Assembly: GCA_014218235.1 (NCBI GenBank)
Contig: CM024755.1
Location: 80,297,960 to 80,361,959, forward strand
DNA: 64,000 bases
Source: Colocasia esculenta
Lineage: Eukaryota > Streptophyta > Magnoliopsida > Alismatales > Araceae
Reading direction: 5' to 3'
This document shows positions 9,300 through 21,095 of the stretch, in pieces. The notes beneath the pieces are model-generated. The model made no database searches and was not told the DNA's origin. It saw only the letters and a program-made list of their open reading frames with translations. A program made the translations under genes and the position numbers. How positions within the stretch are numbered: position 1 is the stretch's first letter; each line of letters begins with the position of its first letter.

Positions 9300-11263
9300 T
9301 GTAGTACCTCGGAAAATATATTAATTAAAAATTATAGATAAATAGAAATTTTATCTATTTATAAATTCAATTAATTAAAACGATACACATCATTATTGTA
9401 TGGGTATAAACCCCTATACAAATTTTGTAAAAATAGTAGTTATACTTTAAATAATGTTCTCTAATGACCCATCATGAAATCTGGGCATAGAAAAATCGTT
9501 TGGACTTAGTTTAAGAATTTATGCGACTTATTAGCATAATTAAGGAATAAGTCGAAGAACCCATTATTTTCTGACCCAAAGTGGATTATAAATAAAAATA
9601 AACATGTGGGTAGACTTTAAATAATATGGGATGAAAGCCCATTATGATATTTGGACCAATGGACAATCTTGGCCCATAAATAAATTCTTTAATGAAAATG
9701 ATAAATAAAAACTCATTAAGTAAAGTAAGTACATAGGTTGTACAATTAAGCTCACATGAGTTATTGGGCTAAGAGTAATTGCCCAAATGATGAATATTAG
9801 AAATATTGGCATGAATAATATTTATTCAATTTAAAAATATAAAATTACTTGAATAAGTATGATAAATAGATTTACATAAGGATAAATGGTGAATAATTGG
9901 AAACTAAATCAATACCCATTAAGTTAAATTAGTAATGGGTTTGGTTAATGGTCCTAACATGAATTGTTGGGCCCAAATGAGAAGAGCCATCATGAGATGG
10001 GAAGTAATTAGTCTAAATTTGTACCTAAAAATAGTAATAAATAGAAAAGGGTTAAGATAATGATTATTTTAACTCTTACTTATCTTAAAAAGAGTCCCCA
10101 TCCTAACACATTAACCATGAAATTAGATCTCTCCCTAAGCCAATTAGTGGATTAATGCTAGAATATGGGAGATAAATGTGTAAATTCGGAGTTAATATTT
10201 AAATAAATTAAAAAGGGATAAGATAATGACTAAACTAGCTTATAAATGTCTCTATAAGAGTCCTAGACCTATCCTAAACCATTACCCACGAAATTAGACC
10301 TCTCATCTATCCTATTAGGTGGGATAATGCAAGAAATAAGGGGATACATAAAGAAATTAAAGAGTTGGAAGAAGTAGGAAGAGTTTTAGAGAGGATGGAC
10401 TCTTGTAGCAACCATATATACCCTAATCAAACCCTATCAACCCTCATTTTCGTTCTTAGACTTTGGGAGATGAAGGGAGAGGCTGGAGAACGAAGGAGCA
10501 AGGTGGAAGGAGCTTGGAGCAAAGGATTTCTCCCCGTCTTCGTCCAAAAACCCTAGCTTTTCAATCTTGCAACGAAAGGTAGGCAATCTCTCAAGAAAAA
10601 ATCATGAAATAATTATCCTAGGTAGCCTTCATGTACCTCTTCAAAAGCCCTATGGTTTCGTTATATTCTGCTCATCCATTTGGGCAAATTTAATTCATGA
10701 AATCCTGCTGTTACCATGAACCCGAATCTCATGTTTTCTCTAATCCCCTACACGTACTTGTTCCCATGCTATGAGAAAATTCTCATTGATACTACATTAC
10801 AATAGATTTCAAAAGACCTTGTCTTGCTCAATTTCGTTCTCCCATGAGAGAGAATTAAATCTTTGAATCCATGTTTGATGCTTGTACCCGACTCTTCAAG
10901 TTTACCTTTAAACATCGAGCATACTTGATATCCTGCTATAAGAAAATTCTCTAAAATACTAATTCGTGTTAGATTTCGAACGCTTCTTGTTTCGTAATTT
11001 TTCATTGTGTATTCATTTCTAATTAATTCGTGGAACCCTGACTGCACCTGTTTAGGTCACTGAAAAGTAACCCGATCAATGCATGTCTAAACCTTGTCTA
11101 TTTTCAAATTAATCGTGCATGTTGATAGATATACAAGTCTACTTTCGTTTAAAGTTGGTTTCGTGCTTTTTGGATCACCGTTGTATTTTATGTGGAATTT
11201 AAAACGTCACTGTATCACAGAGGACTTGCCCTGGGAAAAAGGGAAAAAAGGCAATCTCCCCTG

Positions 11264-11440
11264 TTATCGCGACGGCGCGATCCGCCGCGATATCAGTGAG
11301 GTCGCGCCGGCCATTAACGTCGCGTTAAGAACGCGGCAGCCTTTGACGCCGCTATTCACCCTGGTCCGGGCCAGACCAGCCAGGCCCGTGTCGCGCCCGA
11401 CCGCCCCGTCGCGACTTGAATCGCGACGGGTAAGTCTGCC
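11264..11440 (+). other. GC-rich palindrome-rich block in LTR, followed by GTAAGT
   Basis: A strongly GC-rich island inside an AT-rich LTR, with several TCGCGA and CGCGATCCGCCGCGAT palindromes. It is preceded by a purine tract and followed at 11430 by a donor-like GGGTAAGT. Related copies lie at the same relative place in the other three LTRs of this type (16770-16945, 32506-32680, 40265-40440). Function unknown; possibly leader RNA structure or a packaging signal. Confidence 0.6.
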
Positions 11441-12505
11441 GCGTTTTCAAGAATCCGACCAGAATGAAAAATTATACATATGTCCTATTGTTTAAGCTTT
11501 ATACCCTTTAATTAGCCATGATTAACTCATGTTATAGTTAATTCGACTTGGTACGTTAATAAATGTCATTAATGACATAAATTTAATTATTTAAAATGTC
11601 TTTTGCACGACTTGTCATATCTTCAAGATTTCTTTACACTTACACACACAACATTATTAAATATCATTTGACCTTGATAAGTTATGCAATAACGTATTCG
11701 ATAAAATAGTGAAATAAATGACTAAATTACCCTATTATATTAAATACAATTGTCTTCATTTTTTACTCGCGCATTTTAAATACCGTTATCGTTTATCCTC
11801 AGCCTTCGAGCACTCGAGGCACGACGGACCCGTTTTCTACACACTTTTCTCTTGACTTGGACCACCTCTCCACTGGGAATACTCTCGACTGGACTAGGGA
11901 ATTTTTGTCAAGGCCTCCGTAAGTCTTCTTGGCTTTGGCGCACGTCCATTGCCGACGAGCTGGTTGTACCTTTAAATCCCGTTACACTCTTAAGGATCAG
12001 TACGATCCAAACGGCCTTAGTGAGATCTCTCTTATCTTGTGATCACGCCGGACCACCTGGCCAGTGTTCTTAGCACGGCTAGTGGGCGGTGGTGACTTCT
12101 TCTACCAGACTGCCGGTACCCGACCTGGTGCTGTGCAACCGTTACTATCATGGTTTATCGTTGTTTTACGATTATACCCCTATCTTATCTACTATCCTTG
12201 TACTCTCATCTATTCACGTTCACTCTACTATCTCGTCTATTCATCTAGTACTATCTTGAGACTCTTGAGTTGTTGCGGCTCTCATTGCTTGTACTATACA
12301 TGACTGTCTAGCGCCATAATATGGGTCCGGTGACCCTACTGACTTGAATGCATAGTGTGCAGGGCACGGAGAGTGTCCGAGGGGCTCCAATCTAGTCTTG
12401 GGGGCAGAGAGCCACCCGAAAATACCTGCAGGGGCTATTGACGGTGTTCTGCATTGCACCGGTCCTGACTATCTCGACATTGACTAGACATCTATTTGTT
12501 TTACT

Positions 12506-12676
12506 ATTAGTCTGAGGAGTTCAGACATATTGTACCAGTTCTGTGCTATTAGTGTGCTAGCACTGACCGTTATAACATTAGTCTGAGGAGTTCAAACATA
12601 TTGTACCAGTTCTGTGCTATTAGTGTGTTAGCACTGACTGTTATAACATTAGTCTGAGGAGTTCAGACGTAATGTA
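12506..12676 (+). repeat. 71-bp tandem repeat, about 2.4 copies
   Basis: Unit begins ATTAGTCTGAGGAGTTCAGA. Two full units and a partial third; the same repeat is in the 3' LTR at about 18013-18183. Confidence 0.85.
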
Positions 12677-12744
12677 CTATCGTTAAACGGCTACTGTCCC
12701 AAAGTGACTATTGCCATACTCGACTAGTGCACCGTGGTGCAACC

Positions 12745-12925
12745 ATACATGTTATCTCATTACATGTTATCTCTTTACACGCTATCTCTTTACATGTAAT
12801 CTCGTTACACGCTATCTTGATATACAAGCTATCTCGTTACACGCCACTTTCATACAAGCTTTCCTATTACGTGTCATTTTGATACACGCTGTCTTGTTAT
12901 ACACTATCTTGTTACGCGCTATCTC
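12745..12925 (+). repeat. short tandem repeats of TACACGCTATCTCGT type
   Basis: Diverged units of about 14-20 bp. The reading frame here gives a repetitive Tyr/Leu/Thr peptide (72 codons), which I regard as a by-product. Counterpart in the 3' LTR at about 18252-18432. Confidence 0.7.
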
Positions 12926-13482
12926 GTGATGTTGTCATCCTAATTTTGCAATACTCTTGAGAAATGTATTATCGTTCACTTGTTATCTTGTACTATTACT
13001 CTCTTGACTATACATGATCGTTCTCTCTAGTTAACCTGCGTTATAAGACATTAATCACTTAAAGCATGCTTGTTTACACGAGATATTAAGTCCTACTGAG
13101 CGTTATCGCTCACCCTTCGTTATTTGTTATTGTGTTTTCAGGTAAGTCAAGTGATGACCTTACACACAGCAACGAGATTGGACTGGAGTGATGAGCGTCC
13201 TGAAGTCATAGCGATGGAATGTCCTTAGTACCTTAGAGTCTAGTTAGATATTTGCTTTAGATTTCTTTTCCAATGTAATAAAGTCATTGAGCCCTATGTT
13301 TTGGCTCTGAATTAGTGGTTGTAATAGTTTAGATGAATTATCAATAAAATGATGAGTTTTATTGCAATTATTGTTCATTAGTTGCTCTGATATTTGCGAA
13401 TGTATGCGTAATTTATATTACCATACTCGTTGTTCATGCCTCCCCGATTTATTCCGCTGCTAAATTGGCGGGGCATGACAGT

Positions 13483-13494
13483 TGGTATCAGAGC
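13483..13494 (+). promoter_or_regulatory. primer binding site, initiator-Met tRNA
   Basis: TGGTATCAGAGC two bases after the 5' LTR end, complementary to the 3' end of plant initiator-Met tRNA. Confidence 0.9.
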
Positions 13495-13717
13495 CTAGGA
13501 TGTCCTTATCAGGATATTTAAGTCTAGGATGTTCTAGGTGAACTGCCCTAACACGTGTCTAAGTCAACCACCATACCTATGTGAGAATTGGGTAGAACCA
13601 TGGTTAAGATTTGAATACATTTATCTATATATATATGTATCAACTTGGTAATACTTTAGCACCCAAAGTCTAAAAAGAAATAAATAAAATGTTATTGCTC
13701 GCAGGAGATTAGTAGAG

Positions 13718-14644
13718 ATGGCTGGTGAGCATGGACAATTGCGGGACTTGCAAAGCACCGTACAAGGGTTAACTCAAGTCATTAACAACGTGATTCAAGC
13801 AGGAGCAAGGAATGGGGCAGGAGATTTATACGGGAATTTCCAACGAATGAATCCTCCTAGGTTTAATGGAACTCCGGATCCCGATGAAGCCGAAAATTGG
13901 GTGAAGACGATGGAACGGATCTTTAGAGTTATGCAATGTTCAGAACATGAGAAAGTCCTTCTGGCAACCTTCCAATTGGACCACGATGCTAGTGCTTGGT
14001 GGGAAGCTGCCAGTCGACAACTACCCGACATCAACATAGAGTGGGATGAATTTTTAGAACTCTTCAACACCAAATATTTTTCTGAAAGGATTCGTGAGAG
14101 GAAGGCAAATGAATTCGCCAATTTAAAACAACGAATGATGTTTGTAGCAGAATATGAAGCACAATTTGAAAGACTAGCACAATATGCACCACATTTGGTG
14201 AGTACGGAAAAGATGAAGGCAAAGAGATTCTTAGAAGGATTGAGACCTGTGTTCTGGGAAAAGTTGGCTCTGCTAGACCTTGTAGTATATTCGGACATGG
14301 TATCGAGAGCTCAAATAGTAGAGGACACCATGGGACTTCTTGAAAAGATCCATAAGAAAAAGGTGTTGAAAAGGGAACGTGCTACCCATTCCCATGATAA
14401 TAAAGGAAGAAATACAGTATATAGCAAGAGAATGAAAGGGGAAGCAAAGCGGAAAGAATTCTGTAAATTTTGTAAAAAGGCAGGGCATCAGATTGAAAAA
14501 TGTTGGAAGAAACTGGGCAGATGTTTGCATTGTGGAAGTCAACAACATCGAGTCATCGATTGCCAGACAAAGAAGAACCAAACTCCACACCAAAGACGGT
14601 TACAAGTTCTTGTGGATACAAATCATGCCAATAAAGGTAGATAA
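13718..14644 (+). CDS. gag: Gag (capsid-nucleocapsid) of the gag-only element
   Basis: Intact 308-codon ORF, the only long open gene of the window. The start is the ATG at 13718, giving MAGEHGQLRD; no earlier in-frame ATG is needed. Residues 1-30 look helical. The retrotransposon Gag domain covers about residues 60-180 and includes ASAWWEAASRQL and FLEGLRP. Two CX2CX4HX4C zinc knuckles lie at 249-262 and 269-282, after a Lys/Arg-rich linker. The protein would assemble particles and bind the RNA. It ends just where protease begins in related elements, so pol was lost from this point on. It aligns along its length with the broken gag at 34547-35520. That it stays open while neighbouring gag genes are broken suggests recent or continuing use. 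Confidence 0.93.
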   Translation: MAGEHGQLRDLQSTVQGLTQVINNVIQAGARNGAGDLYGNFQRMNPPRFNGTPDPDEAENWVKTMERIFRVMQCSEHEKVLLATFQLDHDASAWWEAASRQLPDINIEWDEFLELFNTKYFSERIRERKANEFANLKQRMMFVAEYEAQFERLAQYAPHLVSTEKMKAKRFLEGLRPVFWEKLALLDLVVYSDMVSRAQIVEDTMGLLEKIHKKKVLKRERATHSHDNKGRNTVYSKRMKGEAKRKEFCKFCKKAGHQIEKCWKKLGRCLHCGSQQHRVIDCQTKKNQTPHQRRLQVLVDTNHANKGR

Positions 14645-14801
14645 GGTATCAGTACTAAACCCTTAGTTCAAGTTCATATTATTTTCTCGATAACAAAACC
14701 CTATAGTGGGGGAGATGATGGAATGAAATATTCAGAATAAATTGATAATCATATCATATCATATGAATTTGGGGACCAAATTCTATTTAAGTGGGGGAGG
14801 A
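14645..14801 (+). promoter_or_regulatory. 3' UTR with two polypurine tracts
   Basis: The tract next to the LTR is GTGGGGGAGGA (14791-14801). A second, AGTGGGGGAGATGATGG, lies at 14705-14721. Between them is ATGAATTTGGGGACCAAATT (from about 14763), also found immediately before the 3' LTR of the Tekay-like element at about 38917, a footprint of the deleted pol end. Confidence 0.8.
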
Positions 14802-17800
14802 TGTAGTACCCCGGAAAATCTATTAATTAAAAATTATAGATAAATAGAAATTTTATCTATTTATAAATTCAATTAATTAAAACGATACACATCATTATTG
14901 CATGCGTATAAACCCCTATACAATTTTGTAAAAATAGTAGTTATACTTTAAATAATGTTCTCTAATGACCCATCATGAAATCTGGGCATAGAAAAATCGT
15001 TTGGACTTAGTTTAAGAATTTATGCGACTTATTAGCATAATTAAAGAATAAGTCGAATAACCCATTATTTTCTGACCCAAAGTGGATTATAAATAAAAAT
15101 AAACATGTGGGTAGACTTTAAATAATATGGGATGAAAGCCCATTATGATATTTCGACCAATGGACAATCTTGGCCCATAAATAAATTCTTTAATGAAAAT
15201 GATAAATAAAAACTCATTAAGTAAAGTAAGTACATAGGTTGTACAATTAAGCTCACATGAGTTATTGGGCTAAGAGTAATTGCCCAAATGATGAATATTA
15301 GAAATATTGGCATGAATAATATTTATTCAATTTAAAAATATAAAATTACTTAAATAAGTATGATAAATAGATTTACATAAGGATAAATGGTGAATAATTG
15401 GAAACTAAATCAATACCCATTAAGTTAAATTAGTAATGGGTTTGGTTAATGGTCCTAACATGAATTGTTGGGCCCAAATGAGAAGAGCCCATCATGAGAT
15501 GGGAAGTAATTAGTCTAAATTCGTACCTAAAAATAGTAATAAATAGAAAAGGGTTAAGATAATGATTATTTTAACTCTTACTTATCTTAAAAAGAGTCCT
15601 CATCCCATCCTAACATATTAGCCATGAAATTAGATCTCTCCCTAAGCAATTAGTGGATTAATGCTAGAATATGGGAGATAAATGTGTAAATTCGGAGTTA
15701 ATATTTAAATAAATTAAAAAGGGATAAGATAATGACTAAACTAGCTTATAAATGTCTCTATAAGAGTCCTAGACCTATCCTAAACCATTACCCACGAAAT
15801 TAGACCTCTCATCTATCCTATTAGGTGGAATAATGCAAGAAATAAGGGGATACATAAAGAAATTAAAGAGTTGGAAGAAGTAGGAAGAGTTTTAGAGAGG
15901 ATGGACTCTTGTAGCAACCATATATACCCTAATCAAACCCTATTAACCCTCATTTTTGTGCTTAGACTTTGGGAGATGAAGGGAGAGGCTGGAGAACGAA
16001 GGAGCAAGGTGGAAGGAGCTTGGAGCAAAGGAATTCACCCCGTCTTCGTCCAAAAACCCTAGCTTTTCAATCTTGCAACGAAAGGTAGGCAATTTCTCAA
16101 GCAAAAATCATGAAATAATTATCCTAGGTAGCCTTCATGTACTTCTTCAAAAGCCCTATCGTTTCGTTATATTCTGCTCATCCATTTAGGCGAATTTAAT
16201 TCATGAAATCATACTATTACCATGAACCCGAATCTCATGTTTTCTCTAATCCCCTACACGTACTTGTTCCCATGCTATGAGAAAATTCTCATTGATACTA
16301 CATTACAATTGATTTCAAACGCCCTTGGTCTTGCTCGATTTCGAACTCCCATGAGGGAGAATTAAATCCTTGAATCCCTGTTTGATGCTTGTACCTGACT
16401 CTTCAAGTTTACCTTTAAACGTCGTGCATACTTGATATCCTGCTATAAGAAAATTCTCTAAACTACTAATTCGTATTATCTTTCGAACGCCTCTGGTTTC
16501 GTAATTTTTCATTGTGTATTCATTTCTAATTAATTCGTGGAACCCTGACTGCACCTTTTTAGGTCACCGAAAAGTAACCCGATCAATGCATGTCAAAACC
16601 TTGTCTATTTTCAAATTAATCGTGCATGTTGATAGATATACATGCCTACTTTCGTTTAAAGTTGGTTTCATGCTTTTTGGATCACCGTTGTATTTTATGT
16701 GGAATTTAAAACGTCCCTGTATCACAGAGGACTTGCCCTGGGAAAAAGGAAAAAAAGGCAATATCACCTGTTATCGCGACAGCGCGATCCGCCGCGATAT
16801 TAGTGAGGTCGCGCCGGCCATTAACGTCGCGTTAAGAACGCGGCGGCCTTTGACGCCGCTATTCACCCTGGTCCGGGCCAGACCAGCCATGCCCGTGTCG
16901 CGCCCGACCGCCCCGTCGCGACTTGAATCGCGACGGGTAAGTCTGCCGCGTTTTCAAGAATCCTACCAGAATGAAAAATTATACATATGTCCTGTTGTTT
17001 AAGCTTTATACCCTTTAATTAGCCATGATTAACTCATGTTATAGTTAATTCGACTTGGTACGCTAATAAATGTCATTAACGACATAAATTTAATTATTTA
17101 AAATGACTTTTGCACGACTTGTCATATCTTCAAGATTTCTTTACACTTACACACACAACATTATTGAATATCATTTGACCTTGATAAGTTATGCAATAAT
17201 GTATTCGATAAAATAGTGAAATAAATGACTAAATTACCCTATTATATTAAATACAATTGTCTTCGTTTTTTACTCGCGCATTTTAAATACCGTTATCGTT
17301 TATCCTCGGCCTTCGAGCACTCGAGGCACGATGGACCCGTTTTCTACAAACTTTTCTCTTGACTTTGACCACCTCTCCACTGGGAATACTCTCGACTGGA
17401 CTAGGGAATTTTTGTCAAGGCCTCCGTAAATCTTCTTGGCTTTGGCGCATGTCCATTGCCGACGAGCTGGTTGTACCTTTAAATCCCGTTACACTCTTAG
17501 GGATCAGTACGATCCAAACGGCCTTAGTGAGATCTCTCTTATCTTGTGATCACGTCGGACCACCTGGCCAGTGTTCTTAGCACGGCTAGTGGGCAATGGT
17601 GACTTCTTCTACCAGACTGCCGGTACCCGACCTGGTGCTGTGCAACCGTTACTATCATGGTTTATCGTTGTTTTACGATTATACCCCTATCTCATCTACT
17701 ATCCTTGTACTCTCATCTATTCACGTTCACTCTACTATCTCGTCTATTCATCTAGTACTATCTTGAGACTCTTGAGCTGTTGCGGCTCCCATTGCTTGTA

Positions 17801-18988
17801 CTATACATGACTGTCTAGCGCCATAATATGGGTCTGGTGACCCTACTGACTTGAATGCATAGTGTGCAGGGCACGGAGAGTGTCCGAGGGGCTCCAATCT
17901 AGTCTTGGGGGTAGAGAGCCACCCGAAAATACCTGCAGGGGCTATTGACGGTGTTCTGCATTGCACCGGTCCTGACTATCTCGACATTGGCTAGACATCT
18001 ATTTGTTTTACTATTAGTCTGAGGAGTTCAGACATATTGTACCAGTTCTGTGCTATTAGTGTGCTAGCACTGACCGTTATAACATTAGTCTGAGGAGTTC
18101 AAACATATTGTACCAGTTCTGTGCTATTAGTGTGTTAGCACTGACTGTTATAACATTAGTCTGAGGAGTTTAGACGTAATGTACTATCGTTAAACGGCTA
18201 CTGTCCCAAAGTGACTATTGCCATACTCGACTAGTGCACCGTGGTGCAACCATACATGTTATCTCATTACATGTTATCTCTTTACACGCTATCTCTTTAC
18301 ATGTAATCTCGTTACACGCTATCTTGATATACAAGCTATCTCGTTACACGCCACTTTCATACAAGCTTTCCTATTACGTGTCATTTTGATACACGCTGTC
18401 TTGTTATACACTATCTTGTTACGCGCTATCTCGTGATGTTGTCATCCTAATTTTGCAATACTCTTGAGAAATGTATTATCGTTCACTTGTTATCTTGTAC
18501 TACTACTCTCTTGACTATACATGATCGTTCTCTCTAGTTAACCTACGTTATAAGACATTAATCACTTAAAGCATACTTGTTTACACGAGATATTAAGTTC
18601 TACTGAGCGTTATCGCTCACCCTTCGTTATTTGTTATTGTGTTTTCAGGTAAGTCAAGTGATGACCTTACACACAGCAACGAGATTGGACTGGAGTGATG
18701 AGCGTCCTGAAGTCATAGCGATGGAATGTCCTTAGTACCTTAGAGTCTAGTTAGATATTTGCTTTAGATTTCTTTTCCAATGTAATAAAGTCATTGAGCC
18801 CTATGTTTTGGCTCTGAATTAATGGTTGTAATAGTTTAGATGAATTATCAATAAAATGATGAGTTTTTATTGCAATTATTGTTCATTAGTTGCTCTGATA
18901 TTTGCGAATGTATACGCAATTTACATTACCATACTCGTTGTTCATGCCTCCCCGATTTATTCCGCTGCTAAATTGGCGGGGCATGACA
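14802..18988 (+). mobile_element. 3' LTR of the gag-only element
   Basis: Begins TGTAGTACCCCGG and ends GGGGCATGACA, followed by the target duplication TCGAC. It repeats the 5' LTR including the GC-rich block (16770-16945), the 71-bp repeats (18013-18183) and the short repeats (18252-18432). Confidence 0.92.
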
Positions 18989-19278
18989 TCGACTCTATTG
19001 AACACCGATTTCATTAGAACATCGATTTTGTTTAAACATCGATTTCGATCAAACATTGATTTCGACCAAACATTGATTTCATTAAAACATCGATTCCATG
19101 TAAACATCGATTTCATTAAAACATTGACTCCATGTAAACATCGATTTCAATCAAACATCGACTTCAGTGAAACATCGATTCACTCTCAACATGGATTATG
19201 TTTACATCGTCTCTCTGTGTACATCAACTATGTTTAACATCGACTTCACTTAAACATCGACTTCAAACATCGACTTCA
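18989..19278 (+). mobile_element. Sirevirus-like copia 3' LTR, piece 2 of 3, with ATCGAT array
   Basis: Continues the LTR interrupted at 9299. It is almost entirely AAACATCGATTTCATT-type units of about 18-21 bp, many with CG changed to TG or CA (CATTGATTTC, CATTGACTCC). It ends abruptly at about 19278, where minus-strand gypsy gag sequence begins. An ORF read across this junction is chimeric. Confidence 0.75.
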
Positions 19279-19540
19279 TCGGCACACCTCTAAAGACTGC
19301 CTCATGAGCAGGTGCCTGCGCCTGAACCTGCACCTGTGCCTGCAATGCCGCTGTAGTCTGAGCCTGAGTCTGCATCGCATGCACCAATCCTTGCATCAAT
19401 GCTCCATAGTCCACAGGTGGCAGTGAGGGTGGCAATGGTACTCCAGTCTGGTCCTGAGTCTGCTGAGTTGGAGCCTGTGAATCTCCCGCTGACTCATCAC
19501 CCCTAGACGGGCCAACTCCTCTACGACCACAAGTCGCCAT
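19279..19540 (-). pseudogene. gag: truncated Gag N-terminus of a Ty3/gypsy element
   Basis: From the ATG at 19540-19538 the frame reads MATCGRRGVGPSRGDESAG, then a Pro/Gln-rich segment, then QGLVHAMQTQAQTTAALQAQ. This is the typical N-terminal end of plant gypsy Gag, before the folded Gag domain. About 85 codons remain; the frame then runs into the copia repeat array. The two Met codons further upstream lie in the leader. Confidence 0.65.
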
Positions 19541-19670
19541 AGTCTGCAAAACAAGCATCAATTATCATAACCTATTATTCTACATAATTGGACTAACTTT
19601 TTTTTTATGCAGACTTAGAGCATGAATACAATGTTGATATTTCATTTATGTACATGCTCAACCTGGAATT

Positions 19671-19681
19671 CTCTGATACCA
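19671..19681 (-). promoter_or_regulatory. primer binding site of the minus-strand gypsy fragment
   Basis: Minus strand TGGTATCAGAG, five bases after the LTR end; matches initiator-Met tRNA. Confidence 0.85.
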
Positions 19682-20867
19682 ATCTCTGTAACGCCCCTCT
19701 TAGACCCAGTATAGTTACATCAACTCACATTGGATCTAACAGAGGTATTACAGTGGAATAAATCCAACATTTGATAGTACAGGTTGAGATATACACAAAT
19801 GACAATTCAATTCCAATGATAAATGACATAATATGGAATTAAACACTTGTAATCAACATTTATTCAAATGCAAAGTTTAGTGCATAAAAATAACAATAGT
19901 TCCAAACTTAATACAGTTCATAGTCCAATGCATAAGGAAATACATATGATCCTCACATACAAGAGTCACTCTCAAATCTCTCAACAATCTAAGTCTCCAC
20001 GTCCTCTCGCTCCGAGTTAGTGTGAACTAACTCCTGAGTGTCCTCTGGTTCTCCTGAAATGTTAAGCAAGTATGAGTCTACAAGACTCAGCAAATCACAT
20101 GAAAGACAGTTCACGATATTATAAATATAATAGATTTAAATCATGGTAACATATTATCACTCATATCATTGATATCATATACTCTTCTATTAACATGGTT
20201 CTAAGTCAATTGGCAATCATTCATTTCATAGCAATTTCAATTATTATGGAAATAAAACATATTATGTAATGCATAACTCCACATCTTATCTACTAGCCAT
20301 TAAATCAACATGTTCTTACATATAGTATGTAATCTCTCTTATCACGGAATCTACTTTTTGTCATGTAACATATAAACCATTTAATGAAAGCCTTACGCTA
20401 CATTATGCAACATGCAGCAGTTATCATATAACAATTGATCATTTAAACATGAAACAATTCTTTTACGTAACAATTTACATGTAATTCATGTAACATTTAA
20501 CACATTAACATATAGCATGTAATCATGTAGACAATGCTCATGTTGTTAGGATCGGATGGGTGGATGGATCAGATCTAGAAGGGGGGTTGAATAGATCTAA
20601 CACCAATTAATGCGGAAGCTCAAGCAATTCAAAATTACTTCGAATCAGAGATTAATTCACCCAAACAATTTACTGATCTGAAGTGTGATTACGTGTGTGT
20701 GAGCAGATCCATTAGTAGTGTGAGCGAAATCCCTATGCATGCATCTAGCGAAATACAAAGTCAAACCACAATTCAAACCACTGCACAGAGGTTTTTTAGG
20801 TGGTTCGGAAATCACCTCCAGTGACTCCTACGTCCACCCCTCACACAGTGAGGCCACACTACTCAAA

Positions 20868-21095
20868 ACCTTGAGTACAACTCACACCGGAGCACAACGA
20901 CTCCAAACACCCTTGAGCACGACGACTCAAGAAACAACCGGAGCACGACGACTCCAAACCCTTTGAGTATGACGACTCAAAGAAAACCCAGGAGATAGAT
21001 ATGATGATCTACTCCACAAACCACTTATGAGTACGATGACTCACAAGCACTTGAGCACAACGGCTCAAAACCGGAGCACTACGGCTCCAAGCCTT
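20868..21095. repeat. GAGCACGACGACTC-type repeat array
   Basis: Units of about 14 bp (GAGCACGACGACTC, GAGTACGATGACTC) separated by short spacers in pairs of about 28-30 bp. They lie downstream of the TATA box of the solo LTR, so probably in its transcribed part. Each unit has complementary ends (GAG...CTC). Confidence 0.75.

Larger units (their letters stand above)
9300..13480 (+). mobile_element. 5' LTR of the gag-only element
   Basis: Begins TGTAGTACCTCGG and ends GGGGCATGACA, followed by the primer site. It holds a TATA-like CATATATA at 10413-10420, a GC-rich block (11264-11440) and two sets of tandem repeats (12506-12676 and 12745-12925). Short ORFs in it, including ones of 63, 133, 73, 79 and 72 codons repeated in the 3' LTR, show no recognisable protein. 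Confidence 0.92.
9300..18988 (+). mobile_element. complete gag-only gypsy element with 4.2-kb LTRs (TR-GAG type)
   Basis: Two near-identical LTRs (4181 and 4187 bp) flank a 1.3-kb internal region holding only a primer site, one gag ORF and a polypurine tract. A perfect 5-bp target duplication TCGAC lies at 9295-9299 and 18989-18993. Plant elements of this design have been described as TR-GAGs. By eye the LTRs differ at about 1-2% of sites in the stretches compared, so the insertion is fairly recent. There is no pol; mobilisation would need RT and integrase from another element, most likely a relative of the one at 31196-42105. Confidence 0.92.

Noticed and set aside
12064..12303. Pairs of identical small ORFs in both LTRs of the gag-only element
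   Set aside because: They are duplicated because the LTR is duplicated; there is no domain and no evidence of codon constraint.
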